Shown here: one piece after another, positions 33,037 to 42,073 of the stretch | Layout: the number at the start of each line of letters is the position of its first letter | Numbering within the stretch: the stretch's first letter is position 1 | Source of the DNA: CAMEON01 sp045531965 | GTDB lineage: Bacteria; Bacillota; Clostridia; Oscillospirales; CAG-272 | Length of the DNA: 64,000 bases | Direction of reading: 5' to 3' | Assembly: GCA_045531965.1 (NCBI GenBank) | Contig: JAZSFA010000012.1 | Location: 56,051-120,050, forward strand | Program-made: the position numbers and the translations under genes | Notes under the pieces: model-generated | The model's database searches: none | What the model was told of the DNA's origin: nothing | The model's input: only the letters and a program-made list of their open reading frames with translations

Positions 33037-35376
33037 TTATTCACCCTCCATGACTTTGCGGAGCTGCTCGTTTTGGAGTGTCCAAAGTTTGTAGTAGATG
33101 CCTTTGCGTTCCATCAACTCCTCGGCGGTGCCGATCTCGGCAAGCTCTCCGTTGTCGATTGCCATAAGGTAGTTGCAGTTTTTCAGTGTGGAGAGACGGT
33201 GGGCGATGGAAATGGTGGTCTTACCTTCGCTGACCCGCTCAATGGCTTCGGAAATGAGCCGTTCGGTCTCGGTGTCCATGGCGGCGGTGGCTTCGTCCAG
33301 AATGAGCAGGGCGGGATCCATGAGCAGTGCTCGCGCGATGGATACACGCTGGCGCTCGCCTCCCGACAAGGAACGGGAGCCGATACCAACGTTTGTTTCG
33401 TACCCTTCGGGGAGGCGCATAATGAAATCATGAGCGTTGGCAGCCTTGGCAGCGGCAATCACCTCATCCATTGATGCCTCGGGACGACCGTAACGGATGT
33501 TGTCAGCGATAGATCCGCGGAAAATATATACTTCCTGGGACACGATGGCAACGTTGCGGCGAAGGGTATTCATATCCATTTGTTTGACATCTACACCGTC
33601 GATCTCGATAGAGCCGCTGACCACGTCGTACATACGGGTGATCAGGTTGGCAATGGTGGATTTGCCCGAACCGGTATGTCCCACCAATCCTACGTGATCT
33701 CCTTTGTGGATGGTGAAGGAGATATCCTTGAGGATAGGACGGTTGGGCGCGTAGTGGAAGTTGACGTGAGAGAAGACGATGTCACCCTTAATTGTGTCAA
33801 GCTTAATAGGATTTTCGGCTTCCACTATTTCGGGAACGGTGTCAAGCACCTCAAACATACGCTCGGCGGAGTTCATGGTATCGGTAACCATGTTGGTAAA
33901 GTTGGTAAAGAAATTGAGAGGACCAAAAATGAGTCCCGTATAACCCATATAGGTGGAAAGCTCTCCGTAGGTCATGCGCTCACCCATCACTTCAAAGCCG
34001 GCAAAACCCCACATGGCATGGCAGGTAATACCAATGAGCAGGGAAATGACAGGGAAGATGGTGAGAGACACCAGATTTGTTCGCAGATTAGCTTTGTACA
34101 TTCTGGTGGAATAAGTAAAGAAACGGTTGGTTTCGGCATCTTCCTTGGCGAAGGCTTTGACCACACGGAAGCCTGTCAGGGAATCATTCATCATGGCATT
34201 CATCGCAGAGGAATGACGCCATTGATGGGAATAGCATTTCCAAAGCTTGGGTAAGACAAACTTGAAAATGAGAACCACCGGGATAACCGGGGCATAGAGG
34301 ATCAACGTCAGCTTCCAGTTGATGCAGAAAAGAATGACCGTTAAAACAATATAACTTAAAATATGAGAGACAAAATAGGGAACACCGTCAATAAAGAAAC
34401 TGCGAATGCGTTCGGCATCATAGTTGACGCGGTTCATGAGTCTGCCTGTGGGATTTGCGTTGAAGTAAGAGAGAGACAACTTCTGCATAGCGGTGAAGAT
34501 GTCATTTTTCATGTTTCGGGTCACGCGGGTAGACAAGTACGCGTTAGTACGATGTTGAATGATACCGATTCCCAAGGAAAGCAGGGCAAGCCCGATCAGC
34601 ACGCCTACCCAGATGTAGACGTAGTGCAACTCGTGCATCCGACCGGTGATCTGCTCGCCCGCCTCATTGAAAGAAGGCGTACTGATGACCTGGTCAAAGA
34701 GGATCTGCCCGCTGACAATAGGCGTAATCAAAGAGATCGCCGTAGTCGCGAGTAGACAAAGTACGACCGTGATGAGCTGTGGCTTGAAGATCATGAAGTA
34801 GGTCATCAAGCGGTGCATGGTGCCTTTCTTCTTGGTGCAATGTTCACAGACTTTGCGACGGGGATTTTTGTAAGGGCGCCCGCAGGTGGGGCAGGTGTGA
34901 CGGAATTGCTCAAAGATAGGATCGTCATCCGAGATGGCTTCGCCCTTGCGAAGCCTATCCCACAAGGACAAAAAGGCAAGGAGCTTGAGCTTACAGCCGT
35001 TCGTGCAGTATCCCAGTACGATGGTTGTTCCGCCGCAATCGTAGGTACGGCGTAACGTCTTGTATTCGTCATCCGTCAGGTCACCTTGCTCTGGGGGAGG
35101 ATCTTCGGATGTGTGATGATGCGCCTGAAGACGGCTGGCGGTGGCGTAGTTGTCGATGTATGGCTCAGTCAGCTCTGATAACACAAAACTGTCCATCGTA
35201 TGGTTGCATACGCGATAAATACGGTCGTCTGTTGCCGAAAAGACAAGATGGCTCTCGCCTAAATTTCCGTTCTGATCCTGATCCATGCGAAGAATCATGT
35301 CGATATTTTCGAGAGCGATACCATTGTCGGTAAGGGCATTCTTCAACGAATCCGTTAACTTGTCAAGCGGTAGCAT
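33037..35376 (-). CDS. ABC exporter (fused membrane and ATPase domains), partner subunit with zinc ribbon
   Basis: A 779-residue half-transporter. An N-terminal cytoplasmic domain (1-155) is followed by a zinc ribbon (C162-x2-C165, C177-x2-C180), the six-helix exporter domain (about 195-500) and an ATPase with GLVGHTGSGKST (Walker A), LSGGERQRVSIARAL and LLILDEATAAMDTE (Walker B). Both this protein and its partner keep the Walker B glutamate, so both sites look competent. ATG 35376 follows AAAGGATG. First gene of the three-gene operon. N-terminal domains differ from ordinary exporters and may sense a substrate or DUF1854. Confidence 0.85.
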   Translation of the reverse strand: MLPLDKLTDSLKNALTDNGIALENIDMILRMDQDQNGNLGESHLVFSATDDRIYRVCNHTMDSFVLSELTEPYIDNYATASRLQAHHHTSEDPPPEQGDLTDDEYKTLRRTYDCGGTTIVLGYCTNGCKLKLLAFLSLWDRLRKGEAISDDDPIFEQFRHTCPTCGRPYKNPRRKVCEHCTKKKGTMHRLMTYFMIFKPQLITVVLCLLATTAISLITPIVSGQILFDQVISTPSFNEAGEQITGRMHELHYVYIWVGVLIGLALLSLGIGIIQHRTNAYLSTRVTRNMKNDIFTAMQKLSLSYFNANPTGRLMNRVNYDAERIRSFFIDGVPYFVSHILSYIVLTVILFCINWKLTLILYAPVIPVVLIFKFVLPKLWKCYSHQWRHSSAMNAMMNDSLTGFRVVKAFAKEDAETNRFFTYSTRMYKANLRTNLVSLTIFPVISLLIGITCHAMWGFAGFEVMGERMTYGELSTYMGYTGLIFGPLNFFTNFTNMVTDTMNSAERMFEVLDTVPEIVEAENPIKLDTIKGDIVFSHVNFHYAPNRPILKDISFTIHKGDHVGLVGHTGSGKSTIANLITRMYDVVSGSIEIDGVDVKQMDMNTLRRNVAIVSQEVYIFRGSIADNIRYGRPEASMDEVIAAAKAANAHDFIMRLPEGYETNVGIGSRSLSGGERQRVSIARALLMDPALLILDEATAAMDTETERLISEAIERVSEGKTTISIAHRLSTLKNCNYLMAIDNGELAEIGTAEELMERKGIYYKLWTLQNEQLRKVMEGE

Positions 35377-35448
35377 GAGATCACATCCTTTTACTATAAA
35401 ATTGAAGTGAGGTCTTGAAGCGGAACATAGAACGCTTGATTTGCCTGC

Positions 35449-35476
35449 ATTGTAGCATATTTTCAAAAAAATGCAA
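35449..35476 (-). promoter_or_regulatory. Probable sigma-A promoter of the ABC-DUF1854 operon
   Basis: TTGCAT (35476-35471), 16-base spacer, TACAAT (35454-35449). Confidence 0.5.
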
Positions 35477-35733
35477 GGGGCTTCGAAAAATTTGTTCAAT
35501 TTTGTAGGAATCACGGCAAAAGCCGTGCACATTTTGCATTCTCTTGTGCATGTTGCCGAAAAAGCGGCATTTAAAAGAGCTTTCGGGAGATTTTAACATG
35601 CTAAACTGCCTTTTTTTAAAAGACGATAATTTGACATATAATAAAAAAGATAGAAATGTGTAAAACAAATGATTTGACGGCGGTTTCCGCTAAAAAAACA
35701 TAACAGTTCCTTTGGAAAATAGGCGTTCCCCAC
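35477..35733. other. Divergent intergenic region
   Basis: About 255 AT-rich bases between the ABC operon and xpt. I looked for a purine riboswitch and did not find its conserved core. Small imperfect stems (GGCAAAAGCC near 35516, GCCGAAAAAGCGGC near 35553) are the only structure seen. Confidence 0.45.
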
Positions 35734-35762
35734 TTGCATTTTTTTGCAGAATATAGTATAAT
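35734..35762 (+). promoter_or_regulatory. sigma-A promoter of xpt
   Basis: TTGCAT (35734-35739), 17-base spacer, TATAAT (35757-35762); only about 30 bases of leader. Confidence 0.75.
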
Positions 35763-35797
35763 AAAAACAATTATTCTATCATCAAAGGAGAATACGT

Positions 35798-36370
35798 ATG
35801 AAACTGATGGAGGATCGTATCAGAAAAGATGGTATCGTTGAAGATGGAGATGTCTTGAAGGTGGGCATGTTCCTAAATCAACAAATCGATGTGTGCTTTA
35901 TCAGCGAGCTTGCCAAGGAGTTTTACAACCTTTTCAAGGATGAAGGCATCAACAAGATTCTCACCATCGAAGCCTCCGGTATCGGGCTGGCGTGTCTATG
36001 TGCTGTTCCCTTCGATGTTCCTGTGGTTTTTGCCAAAAAATCCCAAAGCAATAATATGACAGGGGAAGTTTATACATCTTCAGTTCATTCTTTTACCCAC
36101 AATACCGATCACACGGCAGTCATCCCTAAAGCTATGCTCGGTCCCGAGGACAGAGTCTTATTGATTGATGATTTTTTGGCGCGCGGACAAGCCCTTCACG
36201 GACTCATCGACCTGTGTGAGCAGGCGGGCGCTACCATTGTCGGCGCAGGTGTATTTGTTGAAAAAACTTACCAAAAAGGCGGAGATGAGATTCGCTCCCG
36301 TGGCGTTCGCGTGGAGTCTTTAGCACGTATTGCGTCTATGAGCGTTAAGGATGGTATTACGTTCATTTAA
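35798..36370 (+). CDS. xpt: Xanthine phosphoribosyltransferase
   Basis: Converts xanthine and PRPP to XMP in purine salvage. The 190-residue protein has the normal Xpt length. It opens MKLMEDRIRKDGIVEDGDVLKVG cut at LNQQID; it has ILTIEASGIGLACLCA, VVFAKKSQSNNMTGEVY and the PRPP loop VLLIDDFLARGQALHGLIDL. AAAGGAG precedes the ATG. It stands just before the BMP-type importer operon, which likely brings in nucleosides, so the two form a purine salvage block. Confidence 0.95.
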   Translation: MKLMEDRIRKDGIVEDGDVLKVGMFLNQQIDVCFISELAKEFYNLFKDEGINKILTIEASGIGLACLCAVPFDVPVVFAKKSQSNNMTGEVYTSSVHSFTHNTDHTAVIPKAMLGPEDRVLLIDDFLARGQALHGLIDLCEQAGATIVGAGVFVEKTYQKGGDEIRSRGVRVESLARIASMSVKDGITFI

Positions 36371-36454
36371 CGCTCCGCGATGGATTTGTGACAGTTTGAT
36401 GAAAATTCCTAAAACATTCTTCGACAGAGCCTGACATATTGTGCGTTCTGTCTC

Positions 36455-36483
36455 TTGCATTCTTGGCTCTTTTGTGATAGAAT
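36455..36483 (+). promoter_or_regulatory. sigma-A promoter of the BMP importer operon
   Basis: TTGCAT (36455-36460), 17-base spacer, TAGAAT (36478-36483). Confidence 0.65.
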
Positions 36484-36504
36484 GAAAAGGTATTCATGAA
36501 GTAA

Positions 36505-36552
36505 CCTCTAAAAACTCCCTTGCAGCTTGCTCATCCATAGAGTTTTTAGAGG
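36505..36552 (+). promoter_or_regulatory. Long hairpin in the leader of the BMP importer operon
   Basis: CCTCTAAAAACTC (36505-36517) pairs perfectly with GAGTTTTTAGAGG (36540-36552) across a 22-base loop; CTCCTTGTTTTTTGG follows. It lies in the 5' leader, so it may attenuate or stabilise the mRNA. It does not match a riboswitch class I know. Confidence 0.5.
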
Positions 36553-36628
36553 CTCCTTGTTTTTTGGTGTTCGGCTCGTGGGAGCTGTTCATAAATACTT
36601 TGTCTGAGGACATTAAAGGAGAAAGAAA

Positions 36629-37852
36629 ATGAAGAAGTTTTTGTCTCTCGCACTGGCTCTGCTCATGGTTCTGACTTGCGTTTCCGTGTTTGCCTCCTGC
36701 GGTGATGGTAACGGCACCGAGAATGGCAATGAAGAAGTTACTCTGGTTCCTATTGCCAAAGAGGAACTCAAGCTGGGCGTTATCCTGCTCCACGATGAGG
36801 ACTCCACCTATGACCGTAACTTCATCAACGGTATCAATGCAGCCAAGGAAGCTCTGGGTCTGACCGATGCTCAGGTTGTCATGATGAGAAATATTCCCGA
36901 ATCCAACGAGTGCTATGATGCAGCGCTTGACCTGATCGATGCAGGTTGCGATATCATTTTCGCAGATAGCTTTGGTCACGAGACTCACATGCTTAAGGCT
37001 GCCGAAGAGCATCCTGAGGTTCAGTTCTGCCACGCTACCGGTAACCAGGCTCATGTCAAGAAACTGGCAAACTATCACAACGCTTTCGCTTCCATCTACG
37101 AGGGTCGTTTTCTGGCAGGTGTTGCTGCAGGCATGAAGCTTAATGAGATGATCGAGGCTGGCACCATCACCGCTGAACAGGCAAAGATGGGCTATGTTGG
37201 CGCGTTCACCTATGCTGAGGTTATCTCCGGCTATACCTCCTTCTATTTGGGCGCAAAGTCCGTTTGCCCTTCTGTAACCATGGATGTTCAATTCACCGGT
37301 AGCTGGTATGACGAGACTGCCGAGAAGAACACCGCTATGGCACTTATCGAGGGTGGTTGTGTGCTGATCAGCCAGCACGCTGACTCCATGGGTGCTCCCT
37401 CCGCTTGCGAGGAGATGGGTGTTCCCAATGTTTCCTACAACGGTTCTACTGTTGATCATTGTCCCAATACTTTTATCGTTTCCTCCAGAATCGACTGGGC
37501 TCCTTACATCAAGTACATCTGCGAGCAGGCTATTAAGGGTGAGGCTATCGCTACCGACTGGTGCGGTACGATTTCTACCGGTTCTGTTGTTTTGACTGAT
37601 GTCAATACCAAGGCTGCTGCCGAGGGTACTGCTGCCAAGATCGAAGAGGTTAAGGCTGCTTTGGTTGCTGGCACGACTCACGTATTCGATACAGCCAACT
37701 TCACCGTTGGTAACAACGCTGTGACTTCTCACAAGGTTGAGGAGATTGAGGTCATCAAGGATGGTCACTTCATTGAGTCCGATATTATGTCCGCTCCTTA
37801 CTTTGATCTTCAGATCGACGGCATTACGTTGCTCAACACCAATTTCGGTTAA
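36629..37852 (+). CDS. BMP family nucleoside-binding lipoprotein
   Basis: A 407-residue ABC substrate-binding lipoprotein of the BMP (PnrA/Med) family, which binds purine nucleosides in characterised cases. The signal peptide ends in VFASC with the lipid-carrying Cys at residue 24, followed by a short Gly/Asn linker. Core motifs are LGVILLHDEDSTYDRNFING, ADSFGHETHMLKAAEEHPEV, YHNAFASIYEGRFLAGVAAG and KMGYVGAFTYAEVISGYTSF. AAAGGAG precedes the ATG. It is followed by the ATPase and two permeases of the same importer. Strong codon bias suggests high expression. Confidence 0.9.
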   Translation: MKKFLSLALALLMVLTCVSVFASCGDGNGTENGNEEVTLVPIAKEELKLGVILLHDEDSTYDRNFINGINAAKEALGLTDAQVVMMRNIPESNECYDAALDLIDAGCDIIFADSFGHETHMLKAAEEHPEVQFCHATGNQAHVKKLANYHNAFASIYEGRFLAGVAAGMKLNEMIEAGTITAEQAKMGYVGAFTYAEVISGYTSFYLGAKSVCPSVTMDVQFTGSWYDETAEKNTAMALIEGGCVLISQHADSMGAPSACEEMGVPNVSYNGSTVDHCPNTFIVSSRIDWAPYIKYICEQAIKGEAIATDWCGTISTGSVVLTDVNTKAAAEGTAAKIEEVKAALVAGTTHVFDTANFTVGNNAVTSHKVEEIEVIKDGHFIESDIMSAPYFDLQIDGITLLNTNFG

Positions 37853-37972
37853 TGAAAAATTGAAACAGAATAGCCGGGGTTTTATACCTCGGCTCATTCT
37901 GCTTTTTTAATTATCATTTGACTCTGTCATTTGTTGCAACCACAGCAATCTTTCAATTCATGGAGGTACTCG

Positions 37973-39544
37973 GTGAACAAGCCTATTGCACTTGAAATGA
38001 AAAACGTGTCTAAACGATTTGGTAGCGTATTGGCTAACAAAAACGTGGACTTGACGGTATATCGCGGTGAAATCCTCGCTATTCTCGGGGAGAACGGCTG
38101 CGGTAAGACCACCCTTATGAATATGATCTCGGGTATTTATTTCCCCGATGAAGGTCATATTTACGTGGATGGGGAAGAAGTTGTCATCAAGTCCCCAAAG
38201 GATGCCTTTGCCCACAAGATCGGTATGATCCATCAGCACTTCAAGTTGGTGGATGTTTTCACCGCCACCGAAAATATCATTCTCGGAGTCAATGATGGCA
38301 GCCATTACTCTCGTGCTGAAGCGGAAACTCGCGTCAAAGAGATCACCGAGCGCTATGGTTTCCATATGGATCCTCACAAGAAGATCTATGAAATGTCTGT
38401 TTCCGAGAAGCAAACGGTAGAGATCATCAAGGTGCTTTACCGTAACGCGGATATCCTTATCCTGGACGAACCCACGGCTGTATTGACGCCCCAGGAGACT
38501 GAAAAGCTGTTTGCCGTATTGCGCCGTATGCGTGATGACGGAAAATCTGTGATCATTATTACCCACAAGCTCCATGAGGTGCTGGCACTGACCGATCGTG
38601 TAGCGGTTCTTCGTCGCGGCGAGCATATCGCAACGGTCAACACCGCGGAAGCTGATGAAAATAGCCTGACTGAGATGATGGTGGGCAAGAAGATCACGCT
38701 GAACATTGAACGCTCCGAACCAAAGGATTCTGTGGATCGTTTGGTTGTATCCAATATACACTGTACTTCCTCTGAAGGTCTCCCTTTGTTGAATAATGTC
38801 TCTTTCACGGCAAAAAGCGGTGAGATTTTGGGTATTGCGGGTATCGCAGGCTCGGGTCAGAGAGAACTGTTGGAAGCCATCGCAGGGCTCCAGCATTTGG
38901 ACGGCGGCGAGATCACGTATGCCAACCCTAAAACCGGTGAGATCGTCAATCTTCGCGACAAGACACCCTTACAGATCAGAGATCTGGGCGTTCGTCTGTC
39001 CTTTGTGCCCGAAGATCGCTTGGGTATGGGTTTGGTTGGCAATATGGACATCACCGATAATATGATGCTTCGTAGCTATCGGAAGGGACATTCCATGTTT
39101 CTTGACCGTAAAAAGCCTAAAGATCTGGCAGAGCATATTATCGAAAGCTTGGAGGTCGTGACGCCCGGCGTCAGCACGCCCGTGCGCCGTCTGTCAGGCG
39201 GCAACGTACAAAAAGTGTTGGTCGGGCGTGAGATTGCCTCGTCGCCTACCGTGTTGATGGTGGCCTATCCTGTGCGAGGCTTGGATATCAACTCTTCTTA
39301 CGCCATCTACAATCTGCTTAACGCCCAAAAGGAAGCCGGCGCGGCAATTATCTTTGTGGGCGAAGACTTGGACGTGCTTTTGGAGCTGTGTGACCGTATT
39401 ATGGTCATCAATTCCGGCGGTATTACGGGTATCGTGGACGGACGTACTGCCACCAAGGAAGAAGTGGGTCTGCTCATGACCAAAACAACCGTGATTCCTG
39501 CCAAGATTACTGACGCAAAGGAGGCTGCATCCCATGACGAATAA
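37973..39544 (+). CDS. ABC importer ATPase (two ATPase domains), nucleoside type
   Basis: A 523-residue protein with two ATPase domains, as in ribose, galactose and BMP-linked nucleoside importers. Domain 1: ILGENGCGKTTLMN (Walker A) and ILILDEPTAVLTPQE (Walker B). Domain 2: GIAGSGQRELLEAI in place of a canonical P-loop, then RRLSGGNVQKVLVGREIA and VLMVAYPVRGLD, where the usual P-T-R-G-L-D motif reads Y-P-V-R-G-L-D. The start is GTG 37973 after GGAGG; longer frames upstream lack a site. It overlaps the permease gene by 11 bases. Confidence 0.9.
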   Translation: MNKPIALEMKNVSKRFGSVLANKNVDLTVYRGEILAILGENGCGKTTLMNMISGIYFPDEGHIYVDGEEVVIKSPKDAFAHKIGMIHQHFKLVDVFTATENIILGVNDGSHYSRAEAETRVKEITERYGFHMDPHKKIYEMSVSEKQTVEIIKVLYRNADILILDEPTAVLTPQETEKLFAVLRRMRDDGKSVIIITHKLHEVLALTDRVAVLRRGEHIATVNTAEADENSLTEMMVGKKITLNIERSEPKDSVDRLVVSNIHCTSSEGLPLLNNVSFTAKSGEILGIAGIAGSGQRELLEAIAGLQHLDGGEITYANPKTGEIVNLRDKTPLQIRDLGVRLSFVPEDRLGMGLVGNMDITDNMMLRSYRKGHSMFLDRKKPKDLAEHIIESLEVVTPGVSTPVRRLSGGNVQKVLVGREIASSPTVLMVAYPVRGLDINSSYAIYNLLNAQKEAGAAIIFVGEDLDVLLELCDRIMVINSGGITGIVDGRTATKEEVGLLMTKTTVIPAKITDAKEAASHDE

Positions 39545-40673
39545 TCAAAAGAAAAAGACACAGGGAAAAACCTCCCGCGTTCGAGAACCCCTCTTTCATA
39601 TTGTTAAGCGGGATGCCATTCCCTGGTGGAAGTCATGGATCATTCGTATTCTCGCAATCCTCGCCGCTCTGCTGGTTTGCGGATTGATCACCTTGATTTT
39701 GGTGGGACGAAATCCCTTTGAAATGTATGGATCCATGATTGCCGGATCTTTTGGTACTAAGCGCCGTATTTGGAAACTTCTCAAAGATACGGCTATTCTT
39801 TTGTGTATCTCCTTGGCTGTTACACCCGCCTTCCGCATGAAGTTTTGGAACACGGGCGCGGAAGGTCAGGTGCTGGTGGGGTGTTTGGCAACGACTGCCT
39901 GTATGTACTATTTGGGCAATCAGAATGCCCCTGATTGGGTGATCATAATCTGTATGTTTGTGGCATCGTTGCTCGCAGGTGCTGTTTGGGGTTTGATTCC
40001 GGCTATTTTTAAAGCCAAGTTTAACACCAATGAAACCCTGTTTACCCTGATGATGAATTACGTAGCTACTTATTTGGTCGCCTACTTCCTCTTGGTTTGG
40101 ACACCTGATGGGTCCAGTTCCTTGGGGCGCTTGGAGCATGGTCACCTGCCTGTCCTTCTGGGGAAGGCGTTAGGAAATGATTATTTACTGATCATTCTGG
40201 TGGCTGTCGCTTTGACCGTCGGGATGTATATTTATCTTAAGTACAGCAAACAAGGCTACGAAATTTCCGTGGTAGGCGAAAGTAATAATACTGCTCGCTA
40301 TATTGGTATCAGTGTGCCGAAGGTTATTATCCGTACCATGATCGTGTCGGGTGCGATCTGCGGTTTAGCAGGCTTTTTGATCGTGGGTGGTCTTGACCAT
40401 ACGGTGACGACAGAATCCGCAGGCGGCCAGGGTTTTACCGCTATCATGGTTTCTTGGCTTGGGAAATTCAATCCCCTCTTCATGGTTCTGACCTCTTTCC
40501 TGATCATCTTTTTGGATCAGGGCGCGGCGCAAGTGTCGCAGGATTTCAACATCCGCGGTGCTTTCCCTGATATTGTTACAGGTGTGATCCTGTTTTTCAT
40601 CATCGGTTGTGAGTTTTTCATCAACTATAAAATCGTTTTCCGCAGTAAAAAACAGAAGGAGGGGCAGGCATGA
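39534..40673 (+). CDS. ABC importer permease (BMP-linked), subunit 1
   Basis: A 379-residue inner-membrane permease of the branched-chain/ribose superfamily as found with BMP lipoproteins (YufP-like). It begins with a ~40-residue basic cytoplasmic part, then about nine membrane helices (IRILAILAALLVCGLITLIL first). Conserved loops: AFRMKFWNTGAEGQVLVGC and TNETLFTLMMNYVATYLVAY. AGGAGG precedes the ATG. It overlaps the ATPase gene by 11 bases and the second permease gene by four, so the three are made together. Confidence 0.9.
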   Translation: MTNNQKKKTQGKTSRVREPLFHIVKRDAIPWWKSWIIRILAILAALLVCGLITLILVGRNPFEMYGSMIAGSFGTKRRIWKLLKDTAILLCISLAVTPAFRMKFWNTGAEGQVLVGCLATTACMYYLGNQNAPDWVIIICMFVASLLAGAVWGLIPAIFKAKFNTNETLFTLMMNYVATYLVAYFLLVWTPDGSSSLGRLEHGHLPVLLGKALGNDYLLIILVAVALTVGMYIYLKYSKQGYEISVVGESNNTARYIGISVPKVIIRTMIVSGAICGLAGFLIVGGLDHTVTTESAGGQGFTAIMVSWLGKFNPLFMVLTSFLIIFLDQGAAQVSQDFNIRGAFPDIVTGVILFFIIGCEFFINYKIVFRSKKQKEGQA

Positions 40674-41638
40674 ATATCTTATCCAGTATTTTTGGTTATC
40701 TCATGAGTGCGATCCCTCTGGGTATGACTTTCCTGTACGGTTGCACAGGGGAGATCATCACAGAAAAAGCGGGTCACCTGAATCTGGGTATTCCCGGTAT
40801 CATGTGTATGGGCGCGGCGGGGGGCTGTGCCGTGCTCCAGATTTGTATGACCGCAGGGAATATCCCCGCCGTGTTGGTGGTGATTTTGGGCATCCTCGGT
40901 TCTTTCCTTGTTGCCGGAATGATGGGACTCTTGTATTCCTTCCTTACGGTGTCGCTCAAGGCCAATCAGAACGTGACGGGTTTGACGATGACCATCTTTG
41001 GCGTGGGTCTCATGAAGTTCATCTTTTCAAATCTGGAAGGTCATATGTATCTTAAGGCGCTGACCTACTTCCGTTATCCCTTTTCGGTGCATATGCCCGG
41101 TAGCGCGCTCCGCTACTGCGGTCCCATGGTCTTCCTCGCGATTATCATCGCATTGGTGGCATCTTACGTGCTGACTCGTACCAAGGTGGGACTTCATCTC
41201 CGCTCTGTCGGTGAAAATCCCGCGACGGCTGACGCTGTGGGTATCAACGTGACCGCTTATAAGTATGTGGCGACCATCATCGGCAGCGGTATCGCCGGTC
41301 TTGGCGGGCTCTTCTACGTTATGGACTATGCCGGTTCCCAAGAAGCGTACCTCAGTATCGAAACCTATGGCTGGCTGGCGATTGCGCTGGTAATTTTCAC
41401 CTTGTGGAGACCGCATCTGAGCATCTTTGGCTCTGTGGTGTTCGGCGCGCTCTTTGTGGCAGGAAGCTATATCCCCTCGATCCCCGGTCTGCACCTGAGC
41501 ATGACCGCCACCCCACTCCTGAAAATGTTGCCCTACGTCGTTACCATCATCGTGCTGGCAATTACCAGTGTACGTAATAAGCGGGAGAATCAACCTCCCG
41601 CAGGTTTGGGCGTGAATTACTATCGCGAAGAACGATAA
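40670..41638 (+). CDS. ABC importer permease (BMP-linked), subunit 2
   Basis: A 322-residue permease (YufQ-like). Features of the family: YGCTGEIITEKAGHLNLGIP near residue 24, SVGENPATADAVGINVTAYK and the long hydrophobic helices between. AGGAGGGG precedes the ATG, which overlaps the first permease stop by four bases (ATGA). Two terminators follow. With the lipoprotein and ATPase it should import nucleosides; the exact ligand is inferred from the family and the xpt neighbour. Confidence 0.9.
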   Translation: MNILSSIFGYLMSAIPLGMTFLYGCTGEIITEKAGHLNLGIPGIMCMGAAGGCAVLQICMTAGNIPAVLVVILGILGSFLVAGMMGLLYSFLTVSLKANQNVTGLTMTIFGVGLMKFIFSNLEGHMYLKALTYFRYPFSVHMPGSALRYCGPMVFLAIIIALVASYVLTRTKVGLHLRSVGENPATADAVGINVTAYKYVATIIGSGIAGLGGLFYVMDYAGSQEAYLSIETYGWLAIALVIFTLWRPHLSIFGSVVFGALFVAGSYIPSIPGLHLSMTATPLLKMLPYVVTIIVLAITSVRNKRENQPPAGLGVNYYREER

Positions 41639-41662
41639 TTTTTGGCGTTTTTCTGACTGAAC

Positions 41663-41698
41663 AGCCGATCCCTTCACTTTGTCGGAGGGATCGGTTTC
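41663..41698 (+). terminator. First terminator after the BMP importer operon
   Basis: CCGATCCCT (41665-41673) with AGGGATCGG (41686-41694), then TTTCAC. Confidence 0.7.
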
Positions 41699-41706
41699 AC
41701 TAAAAT

Positions 41707-41737
41707 AAAAACGGACTGCAACGCAGTCCGTTTTTTA
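41707..41737 (+). terminator. Second terminator after the BMP importer operon
   Basis: AACGGACTGC, AAC loop, GCAGTCCGTT and a run of T. Symmetrical and A-rich before it, so it could serve both strands. Confidence 0.85.
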
Positions 41738-41885
41738 TGTAGCGACCAAACGCATCGCTGGTATGTCTCTTGCCGAGATAGGGGTTATCCTCGCGGGTGG
41801 GCTTGTACTATGGAATAATGGCTTTCAGGGTAGCCCGACGGATAACCGTCGGGCAGTTTTGTTCCTTTTTAATACCGTGACTTAA
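41738..41885 (+). other. Intergenic stretch with a small open frame and hairpin
   Basis: An open frame at 41763-41885 encodes 40 residues beginning MSLAEIGVILAGGLVLW, hydrophobic like small membrane peptides, but there is no ribosome-binding site and its second half is the hairpin GCCCGACGG (41833-41841) / CCGTCGGGC (41846-41854) with AGTTTT after it. I do not call it a gene. Confidence 0.3.
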
Positions 41886-42073
41886 TCAGTTAGTTTTATT
41901 AGATTCATCTGTTCTTTTATGATGCTTATGCCATTCAACAAGCCGAAACAAAATCCATCGAATGGGTGTTTCAATAATTGACAATGCAATAGTTGAAATC
42001 AAAAAACATAGAAAATATGGGCAATTGATGGTGTTATTGATATAAATCTTGTTTATTCCTTGAATCAGACTTA
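41886..42073 (-). pseudogene. C-terminal fragment of a multi-pass membrane protein (acyltransferase-3-like)
   Basis: The minus strand has an open frame without a start: it reads SLIQGINKIYINNTI, then the hydrophobic FLCFLISTIALSIIETPIRW, then a basic His-rich tail ending DESNKTN and a stop at 41888-41886. A last membrane helix followed by an I-E-x-P-I-R motif and short basic tail is typical of the end of acyltransferase-3 proteins. The 5' part is missing, replaced by the HEAT-like gene. Identity is low-confidence; that it is a gene end is fairly clear. Confidence 0.45.

Noticed and set aside
35640..35797. Possible purine riboswitch upstream of xpt
   Set aside because: The leader after the promoter is only about 30 bases and lacks the conserved three-way-junction core.
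41763..41885. A 40-residue hydrophobic peptide that might be a small membrane toxin
   Set aside because: No ribosome-binding site and half of it is a terminator-like hairpin; kept only as a note.
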